36,174 nucleotides of DNA. It comes from Solirubrobacteraceae bacterium (GTDB lineage Bacteria > Actinomycetota > Thermoleophilia > Solirubrobacterales > Solirubrobacteraceae). Every line of letters starts with the position of its first letter. Position 1 is the stretch's first letter. Below are positions 31,484 through 36,174 of the stretch, piece by piece. A model generated the notes under the pieces. That model was not told the origin of the DNA, did not search any database, and saw only the letters and a program-made list of their open reading frames with translations. The DNA is taken from the NCBI GenBank assembly GCA_030690545.1, contig JAUYGN010000058.1:1-36174 (forward strand), read 5' to 3'. The translations under genes were made by a program, and so were the position numbers.

Positions 31484-31915
31484 GTGAACACTTCGAAAAC
31501 TAGAGGCTTCCTGGGGCCCGCTCTCGTTGCACTCGTCCTTGCCTGCGCACTATCGCTCGCTGGCTGCGGTGACGACGATGCCACTTCGGCGACCAAGACG
31601 GTCACCGTCGTTCGGCCCGCCGCCGCCCCTGAGCCCACGTCGGCGACAGCATCCCCAGAATCCCCGCCACCGCCGGCCGCGAAGCCCAGCAATACGATCG
31701 TCGTCCCGGACGTCGTCGGCAAGGATCATCAGCTCGCACAGGACACGATGCAGGCTGCGGGCCTGTACATGCTCGCCGAGGAAGACGCTACCGGCCAAGG
31801 GCGAGCACTCGTGTGGGATCGCAACTGGACGGTCGTCTCTCAATCCCCGAAGCTGGGTGGCCGAGTGGCGCCAGACACCACCATCGTGCTGCGCTCCAAG
31901 AAGGACAACGAGTAG
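31484..31915 (+). CDS. lipoprotein with a PASTA domain
   Basis: 143 aa from the GTG at 31484 (AGGAG at 31470-31474, 9 bases away; a GTG at 31478 is too close to it). A signal peptide with lipobox LSLAGC puts the lipidated cysteine at C28. A Pro/Ala/Thr-rich spacer (about 40-68) follows, then one PASTA domain (about 69-141: IVVPDVVGKDHQLAQDTMQA ... PDTTIVLRSKK). PASTA domains sense muropeptides or beta-lactams in Ser/Thr kinases and PBPs; as an isolated lipoprotein it should sit on the outer face of the membrane. First of three envelope genes in a row. Confidence 0.88.
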   Translation: MNTSKTRGFLGPALVALVLACALSLAGCGDDDATSATKTVTVVRPAAAPEPTSATASPESPPPPAAKPSNTIVVPDVVGKDHQLAQDTMQAAGLYMLAEEDATGQGRALVWDRNWTVVSQSPKLGGRVAPDTTIVLRSKKDNE

Positions 31916-31927
31916 CGAAGTACCTGC

Positions 31928-32575
31928 ATGCCTCCGCCCCCTCCAGCAGGCTGGTTTCGCGATGGCGACGGAGAGCGCTGGTGGAACGGCGAGCAATGGA
32001 CAGACCGCCGACGGTCGCTCGTCGGTGGTCAATGGGTCGAGCACCAAGGCGGCGGTCCGCTGACGCCGCCGTCGCAACTCTCCATCGTCGACTCTGTCGC
32101 GCGAGGCACGCGACGCGTAACGATCGCCCAACGAGCCGCCGCGTTGACCGTTCTTCTCGCTGCCCTCGCCGCTGGCTATGCACTCTTTGCGAGCGACGAC
32201 GAATTGTCCGTCGCAAGCTCTGGCGCAGTGGCGCCTGGGGACGTTGTCGCCAGTTTCCGCGCGGCAAACCTCGAGGTGGGCGAGACGACCCCAATGGGTC
32301 CCAAGGACTATGGGCATGGTCCAGCGGTTGCGACCGAGGGCATTCGGTTTCTGATCCCGTCACTGGGCCGCGACAACGGTGGCCGGGCGATGTCCTTCTC
32401 AAGTGTCGAAGACCTCTGGTCGCTCAAGGAGTACTACGACGGCGTCGGCCGCGCAACAGCAGCCCTGTTCTCCTGGACCTTCGCGAACGAGCAGAGCCTC
32501 GTTCTCGTGCAGATCAACGGGGACTTGCCCGCATCGCAAGCGCATCGATATCGCCGTATCATCGCTGATCTATGA
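31928..32575 (+). CDS. DUF2510-domain membrane protein
   Basis: 215 aa. Residues 5-26 (PPAGWFRDGDGERWWNGEQW) are a DUF2510 motif, usually cytoplasmic and N-terminal to a membrane helix; the helix is at about 69-87 (LTVLLAALAAGYALF). The rest (about 88-215) is extracytoplasmic, with an aromatic middle (WSLKEYYDGV) and no known domain. The gene starts 12 bases after the lipoprotein and its TGA overlaps the next ATG. Confidence 0.85.
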   Translation: MPPPPPAGWFRDGDGERWWNGEQWTDRRRSLVGGQWVEHQGGGPLTPPSQLSIVDSVARGTRRVTIAQRAAALTVLLAALAAGYALFASDDELSVASSGAVAPGDVVASFRAANLEVGETTPMGPKDYGHGPAVATEGIRFLIPSLGRDNGGRAMSFSSVEDLWSLKEYYDGVGRATAALFSWTFANEQSLVLVQINGDLPASQAHRYRRIIADL

Positions 32576-33237
32576 GTCGCCGAGCGAAACTCTATATGTG
32601 GGTTGGAGGCATCCTCGCCAGCCTGATCGTGCTCGCAGCGATCGTCGGCGACGACGAAGCGCGAGAGGCCGCGGTGACCACGACGGTGACGGTCACAACG
32701 CCCGCGCAGCCGCTGCCGCCTCCCAGCGAGCCGGTCGAGCCCACGGAGACGCTCGCGGACGCCCAGAGAGCTGTCGCCGCGAACGAGTACGCCCGAGCAC
32801 TCGCGATCGCTGAGCGCATCGACATGGAGGACACCGTGCGTCAGCGGATCGCGAACCAGCTCGGGCGCCGCGCGGCCGCAGCCGTCAAGCGCGGCGATCG
32901 GCGATCAGCCAGCAGCCTGCTACGTCAGGCCGGCGACTACCCAGGCACGCAGGCGACTACCCAGGCACGCGCGAGTCTCCGCGCGGCGCAGGGGAGGGCG
33001 AGTGCTCGGCGCGCTGCTGCCCGCGCCGCGGCGGAACGGGCGCGTCAGGCGCGCGAGGCGGCACAGGAGCAGGCGGAGACGACGGCGCCGGCGAGTGGCT
33101 GCGACCCGAACTACTCCGGGTGCGTCCCGCCGTACCCGCCGGACGTCAACTGCTCGGACGTCAGCGGTCCGGTCCAGGTGCTCGGCAGCGACCCGCACGG
33201 CTTGGACGGTGACGGCGACGGCATCGGCTGCGAATAG
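32572..33237 (+). CDS. membrane-anchored protein with C-terminal Excalibur-like calcium-binding domain
   Basis: 221 aa; starts in an ATGA overlap. An N-terminal helix (about 8-25: YMWVGGILASLIVLAAIV) anchors it. A Thr/Pro-rich segment, a helical repeat-like part (ADAQRAVAANEYARALAIAE) and a long Ala/Arg-rich coiled coil (about 125-168) follow. The end holds C-rich DPNYSGCVPPYPPDVNC and DGDGDGIGCE, the Excalibur DxDxDGxxCE signature. A 20-base tandem repeat lies in the coiled-coil lead-in. Extracellular location inferred. Confidence 0.85.
   Translation: MSRRAKLYMWVGGILASLIVLAAIVGDDEAREAAVTTTVTVTTPAQPLPPPSEPVEPTETLADAQRAVAANEYARALAIAERIDMEDTVRQRIANQLGRRAAAAVKRGDRRSASSLLRQAGDYPGTQATTQARASLRAAQGRASARRAAARAAAERARQAREAAQEQAETTAPASGCDPNYSGCVPPYPPDVNCSDVSGPVQVLGSDPHGLDGDGDGIGCE
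32932..32971 (+). repeat. 20-base direct repeat inside the Excalibur gene
   Basis: The unit GGCGACTACCCAGGCACGCA (32932-32951) recurs immediately (32952-32971, last base changed). Because 20 is not a multiple of three, the two copies are read in different frames (GDYPGTQ then ATTQAR). Confidence 0.85.
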
Positions 33238-33825
33238 CTAGCGAGCGCGATCAGCCGGCGCGGAAGAACTGGGCACATCATCGGTGGGCTGCTCAGCTTT
33301 GCCTTCCATCCCGCTATCAGTGTCGCGCCGCACCGCCCAGATCATCGCACCGAGACCGACGGCAGCCCCGGCGATGCCCTCCCACGCGTAGCCGCTCAGA
33401 ACGGCGGCGAACATGATGGCTTCGTACCCGGTGCCTAGCGCCAAAGAGATGTAGTGCCCACGGCGCTGCCCCTCGTAGAACTTCGGCATCGCGACTTCGT
33501 CGAGATGAGCAAGGCGCGACTCGATCTCGTGACGATGTGCCTGTTCGCGCTCACCGGCAGCGAGAAGGCGCTCGGGCGCGTCGGACAACATCGCGCTGTA
33601 GCGCTCAAGGTCGTCCGGTGAAGGGAGCGGGCTGACATAGCGGGACTCCTGCCAGCCGACGTCAAGCCTGCGTGATTCCTGTCCGGACCGCCGTGGGGGT
33701 CCAACTACCTGCCCATCCAAGACCTCATCTGGGTCGTGGCGCAGGCCTGTCTCCTTGTCGGCGCTCCCGCCGCTAGGTGTTGCCACGATCAGCGCGACCG
33801 ACGTCGCCCTTGACGCGAGCAACAT
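33238..33825 (-). CDS. DUF2335 family membrane protein
   Basis: 195 aa from the first ATG-type start; the N-terminal 60 residues are not conserved-looking, so the true start may be further in. The core matches DUF2335: SPLPSPDDLERYSAMLSDAPERLL, a conserved HRHEIESRL helix, GQRRGHYISLAL, then two membrane segments (about 128-165). The function is unknown; such proteins often occur in phages and islands. Its stop abuts that of the Excalibur gene (convergent). Confidence 0.8.
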   Translation of the reverse strand: MLLASRATSVALIVATPSGGSADKETGLRHDPDEVLDGQVVGPPRRSGQESRRLDVGWQESRYVSPLPSPDDLERYSAMLSDAPERLLAAGEREQAHRHEIESRLAHLDEVAMPKFYEGQRRGHYISLALGTGYEAIMFAAVLSGYAWEGIAGAAVGLGAMIWAVRRDTDSGMEGKAEQPTDDVPSSSAPADRAR

Positions 33826-34289
33826 CGCCGTAGCGCGCGGCCCGGTCGGTGCGCGGCGATCCCACGTTCCTGTGGACGCGAACGGGGGCCGTTCTGTAGG
33901 AGCCGCCGCTCAGGACGCCAGCCACGCCGGACCGGAACCCGGCCCGCTGGGCGCTACGGAGCGTGGCGAGATCGGAGAAGCTGGGCATGGTTCCCATCCT
34001 AGGGCCACTGCGGTGGACGCGCGCACGTAACATGCGTTCGCATGGACGATTGATCCACGGGCAGCGTAATACATCCGCACGCGGAAGGGGCGTATACGTG
34101 CCGCGCGGCGGAGCTCTTGCGGAACCGCGTCGATCGCCCAGACCCGTACGCATCGCGAGCGGCAGACCTCTCCGGTCCTGCGTTCGAGGCCGCGGGGGGG
34201 TCCTCCCCCCTGTGTCCGCAGCTGCTGCGCGCCGGTGGGACGGTGCCGCGACTTGACGCCGGCTCCCGTGTCGTAGAGGCTTGATCCCG
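33826..34289. other. 464-base stretch without a confident gene
   Basis: Between the DUF2335 start and the next gene there is no convincing coding region. A minus-strand frame from an ATG at 33988 (GGATGGG ahead; 33773-33988, MPSFSDLATLRSAQ...) is possible but overlaps the DUF2335 start region. The 3' part has a G-run/C-run hairpin at 34194-34210. Promoters of both flanking genes should lie here. Confidence 0.5.
34194..34210. repeat. G7-TCCT-C6 hairpin
   Basis: A run of seven G, then TCCT, then six C, can form a six-pair stem with a tight loop. No T-tract follows. It could be a GC-rich terminator or a slippery mutation-prone site. Confidence 0.4.
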
Positions 34290-34652
34290 ATGAGACTCAG
34301 GCGCGCTGTTCCTGCCGGTCTGTTGGTGGCCGTGATCCTCTCGGCGCCGGCCTCGGCGTCCGCGCTGGAGCGTGCGCCCGTCGGCTACACGTGGTGTGGC
34401 TACCGCGACTTCGTGACGAACGAGTGGTCACGCAACGTGACGCCGGATGGTGCGTTCATGGTCGCGTACGCACGCGGCATGACGTGCGCCGCAGCGATCC
34501 GCAACGCACGGCGCGTCACGTTCGCTCGCGGGGGGCCGCGCCGCCCGGGCTACCGGTGCTTGACGATGCGGTCCGCACATGAGTTCCTTGACTATCGGTG
34601 CACGGCTCGCTCGGGCAAGCGTCGCGCGTTTCGGGTTCGCACCGGCGCGTAG
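34290..34652 (+). CDS. small secreted four-cysteine protein
   Basis: 120 aa from the ATG at 34290 (a TTG at 34281 is in frame). A classical signal peptide (MRLRRAVPAGLLVAVILSAP, cleavage near ASASA at 22-26) precedes a basic domain with C36, C66, C90 and C104, probably two disulfides. Not recognised by name, though small secreted Cys proteins of this layout are common in Thermoleophilia. Isolated on the plus strand. Confidence 0.7.
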   Translation: MRLRRAVPAGLLVAVILSAPASASALERAPVGYTWCGYRDFVTNEWSRNVTPDGAFMVAYARGMTCAAAIRNARRVTFARGGPRRPGYRCLTMRSAHEFLDYRCTARSGKRRAFRVRTGA

Positions 34653-34696
34653 CCAGCGGACGTCCGCTCGCGCCCGCGACGGACGCGGCGGGCCGC

Positions 34697-35134
34697 CTAC
34701 TCCGAGGATGGATTCAGCCCGGGTGGGGGCCCGATCGCGATGTGGAGTGGGACCGACTTGCTCGATTCGTCGACGATGTGCTCAAAGGTGTACGTACCGG
34801 GTTCCGTCGCCTCGAACTGGATCATCGTGACGAGCGCCACGCCGTTCAGCCACTCCGTGCGCGCGGAGTCAGCTTCCGCTGTCGTCCCGACCTGGAACGG
34901 TCCGCCCAGGTCGCTGAGCGGACCGCCGGAGGGGTCTCGGATGATATTCCGGACGGTGTGCGTGTGATCTGGGCCGAGTTCGTCAGATGCCGCGAGCAGG
35001 CGAACGACGATGCCGACCTGCACTGTGGCCGGCAGCGTCGGAAACCACCAAGTGTCGATCCCCGCGCCGACGATGGTCGCGAGGTTGTCGTGGACCTCCG
35101 CGTAGCGACACGGAATGATCCAGTCAATGTTCAC
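34697..35134 (-). CDS. DUF6941 family protein
   Basis: 145 aa from a GTG at 35134 that overlaps the preceding stop (GTGA). The start MNIDWIIPCRYAEVHDNLAT and the following beta-rich sequence with GAGIDTWWFP resemble DUF6941 proteins, which look like small beta-sandwich proteins of unknown role. No signal peptide. Ends near a 44-base gap before the secreted protein gene (convergent). Confidence 0.75.
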   Translation of the reverse strand: MNIDWIIPCRYAEVHDNLATIVGAGIDTWWFPTLPATVQVGIVVRLLAASDELGPDHTHTVRNIIRDPSGGPLSDLGGPFQVGTTAEADSARTEWLNGVALVTMIQFEATEPGTYTFEHIVDESSKSVPLHIAIGPPPGLNPSSE

Positions 35135-35277
35135 CGGGCCGGCGAGCCACCGCTGCTGGTGACCTGACCGCGCTGTGCCGCGAGAGCTTCGACGACCTTC
35201 TTGTCGCTCACGCTCCCCTGTGCGACGACGGTGACGGTCTGCTTGACGTGGTCAAAGACCATGATCGGGCTCTGCAT
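35131..35277 (-). CDS. 48-aa protein coupled to the DUF6941 gene
   Basis: ATG at 35277 with a strong GGGAGG site 7-8 bases upstream. The sequence MQSPIMVFDHVKQTVTVVAQ then GSVSDKKVVEALAAQRGQ looks like two strands plus a helix. The stop overlaps the DUF6941 start by GTGA. Not recognised; the longer frame above it is shadow. Confidence 0.6.
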   Translation of the reverse strand: MQSPIMVFDHVKQTVTVVAQGSVSDKKVVEALAAQRGQVTSSGGSPAR

Positions 35278-35384
35278 TGGCTGCCTCCCGGTTGGACGTG
35301 GAAGAGATCGGCCGAGGTCCGCGTATGGCCTCTGTCGCGAGTCTCGTTGCACCCAGCAGTCTTGCACGCTGGGCGCAAGACGAC

Positions 35385-35417
35385 AAAGAGCCCCGCCAGC
35401 ACGATGGCTGACGGGGC
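35385..35417 (-). terminator. rho-independent terminator after the transglycosylase-like gene
   Basis: On the minus strand, GCCCCGTCAGC pairs with GCTGGCGGGGC (one G-U) around a CATCGT loop (35417-35390), followed by TCTTT. It is downstream of the gene ending at 35451, so it should end that transcript. Confidence 0.75.
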
Positions 35418-35422
35418 GCAGG

Positions 35423-35438
35423 TATGCAGATCTGCATA
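35423..35438. repeat. perfect 16-bp palindrome TATGCAGATCTGCATA
   Basis: Fully self-complementary with no spacer, between the gene stop at 35451 and its terminator. It stands out as AT-balanced in a GC-rich setting and looks like an operator for a dimeric protein, although its place after a gene is unusual. Confidence 0.6.
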
Positions 35439-35450
35439 GTCGCGGGGGGG

Positions 35451-35894
35451 CTATCGCAAACATTGCGTCCAGTGGCGGGCGCCGCGCCCGCCCGCCCACA
35501 AGCGGTGCGCGATCCTGTGATGCGCGAGCCGCCGTGCCGGCGTGTTCGCCGGCCACGGCCTGCCGTGTAGCTGCATCAGTTGGTAGCGGCCGGCGGCACC
35601 AGACGGGTTGAGCGCTGTCCAGCTGCCGCGGCTCTCGCACATCACGATCGCGCACGGAATGGCTGAGCGGCCGAACGAGCAGCGGTACGGCGTCAGGCGC
35701 CGGGTCTCGCGAGCGATGCGCTTCGCTCGCACCCGGTAGACGCAGCGCATGCTCGTGCAGCCGCCGTGACGCTTGACGAACTCGCGCTGCTTGACGCGCT
35801 CCCGGCATGCCTTGCCGCACGAGGCAGCATCGGCGATCGTGGGCGCAGCGGTGAGTGCCGCGGCCACGACGGCCGCGGTGACGATGAGTCGGAT
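35451..35894 (-). CDS. secreted transglycosylase-like (Rpf/lysozyme-type) protein
   Basis: Peptidoglycan-cleaving domain at the C-terminus: CESRGSW, then NPSGAAGRYQLMQLHG, the pattern of Rpf/transglycosylase-like enzymes, with the catalytic Glu in CES. Upstream are several cysteines and a basic region. The earliest standard start is a GTG at 35867 (138 aa), but this cuts the signal peptide. An ideal AGGAGG (35909-35904) points instead to an ATC at 35894, which would give IRLIVTAAVVAAALTAAP, a good signal peptide (147 aa). Coordinates follow that choice; it is uncertain. A terminator follows at 35385-35417. In a phage it would be a lysin or moron; in an integrative element, a wall-opening enzyme. 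Confidence 0.75.
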   Translation of the reverse strand: MRLIVTAAVVAAALTAAPTIADAASCGKACRERVKQREFVKRHGGCTSMRCVYRVRAKRIARETRRLTPYRCSFGRSAIPCAIVMCESRGSWTALNPSGAAGRYQLMQLHGRPWPANTPARRLAHHRIAHRLWAGGRGARHWTQCLR

Positions 35895-35966
35895 GAGGTC
35901 GTGCCTCCTGCTTCGGGTCGCGTGCCCGCTACGGAGCGCGCCGAGCCGGCCGCCCTGGCGGCCTCT

Positions 35967-36035
35967 CTAGTGCCGCCGGCCGACGCGCGCGACCCAGAGG
36001 AACACGCGCGCCGAGATGCCAGCAAGCAGCTTCAT
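35967..36035 (-). CDS. 22-aa hydrophobic microprotein candidate
   Basis: MKLLAGISARVFLWVARVGR followed by two residues and a TAG. The ATG overlaps the TGA of the upstream frame (ATGA at 36032-36035), repeating the coupling style of the element. Size makes this tentative. Confidence 0.3.
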   Translation of the reverse strand: MKLLAGISARVFLWVARVGRRH

Positions 36036-36174
36036 CGGGTGCGGGCGAGCAGCGACGCGTAGCGCCTGTGGCGCTGCAAGTGCGACCACCCGCGACCATC
36101 ACCAGTCGGTGGTGGCTGGGCGGCGCGCCAGATCCGCTTGCGTTGCTCCACCAGCACGCGCACGAGGACCTCCT
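36032..36174 (-). CDS. small basic ORF, possibly continuing past the right edge
   Basis: Reading from the edge: VLVRVLVEQRKRIWRAAQPP and a basic tail, ending at the TGA at 36032. Within the window a GTG at 36163 with AGGAGG 5 bases ahead would start a 43-aa protein, but the frame stays open to the edge, so it may be the C-terminus of a larger protein. Not recognised. Confidence 0.35.
   Translation of the reverse strand, partial: EVLVRVLVEQRKRIWRAAQPPPTGDGRGWSHLQRHRRYASLLARTR

Larger units (their letters stand above)
25850..36174. mobile_element. integrated element (prophage or integrative element), right end outside the window
   Basis: Bounded on the left by attL in a sigma gene. Content: large serine integrase, leftward set of small overlapping genes with two XRE repressors and a Hjc-like nuclease, a divergent HTH gene, and a rightward set of envelope/secreted genes plus a transglycosylase-like protein. 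Base composition is visibly less extreme in places (29.8-30.7 kb). No capsid, portal, terminase, relaxase or replication-initiator gene was recognised, so the type of element stays open. Confidence 0.8.

Noticed and set aside
25881-36174. Phage structural or conjugation genes
   Set aside because: None of the proteins resembles terminase, portal, capsid, tail, relaxase or coupling proteins; the element type cannot be stated.

Overview
This is a very GC-rich bacterial chromosome segment. The likely source is an actinobacterium of the Thermoleophilia (Solirubrobacter/Conexibacter/Patulibacter-like). The reasons are the extreme third-position GC, a SigB/F-type sigma factor with partner-switching regulators, a REC-ANTAR regulator, an AddAB-like nuclease pair, Ku beside a type IB topoisomerase, DUF6328, DUF2510 and many possibly leaderless starts. 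The lineage is inferred from gene content; there is no rRNA or tRNA in the window to confirm it.

Left and centre (1-25.3 kb) look like ordinary chromosome. A D-Ala-D-Ala carboxypeptidase (open at the left edge) is followed by an AddB-like and AddA-like pair for double-strand-break processing. Next come a YihY/BrkB membrane protein and an ANTAR regulator (minus strand), a SigB/F-family sigma factor, a DUF6328 membrane protein, a HAD phosphatase, a proline-rich small protein and a ferritin-like diiron protein. Ku and TopIB follow. A three-gene minus-strand operon then encodes an RsbW-like anti-sigma kinase, a degenerate relative of it, and a STAS antagonist. The glutamate synthase operon gltB-gltD comes next, then small membrane proteins (one GlsB/YeaQ), a NUDIX hydrolase, a flavin-monooxygenase remnant, a TetR regulator, and two proteins I cannot assign (321 and 86 aa). 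Several genes fit a general stress/DNA-repair theme.

At about 25.85 kb an integrated element begins and runs past the right edge. A large serine integrase starts inside a host sigma-70-like gene, which loses the end of its region 4 (attL). From about 30.6 kb leftwards runs a set of up to 13 small genes, every junction of which is a 4-bp ATGA/GTGA overlap or a TGATG. They encode two XRE-type repressors, a SWIM zinc-finger protein, a one-TM protein, a Hjc-like nuclease, a small Cys-rich protein and several unknowns. Its promoter is a TTGACA-N16-TAGACT box placed so that the first gene is leaderless, and it faces a divergent HTH gene. To the right is a rightward set of envelope genes (PASTA lipoprotein, DUF2510 membrane protein, Excalibur-type protein), then DUF2335, a secreted Cys protein, a DUF6941 protein with a 48-aa partner, and a secreted transglycosylase-like protein with a clear terminator. 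No phage structural genes are visible, so whether it is a prophage or an integrative element cannot be decided from this window.
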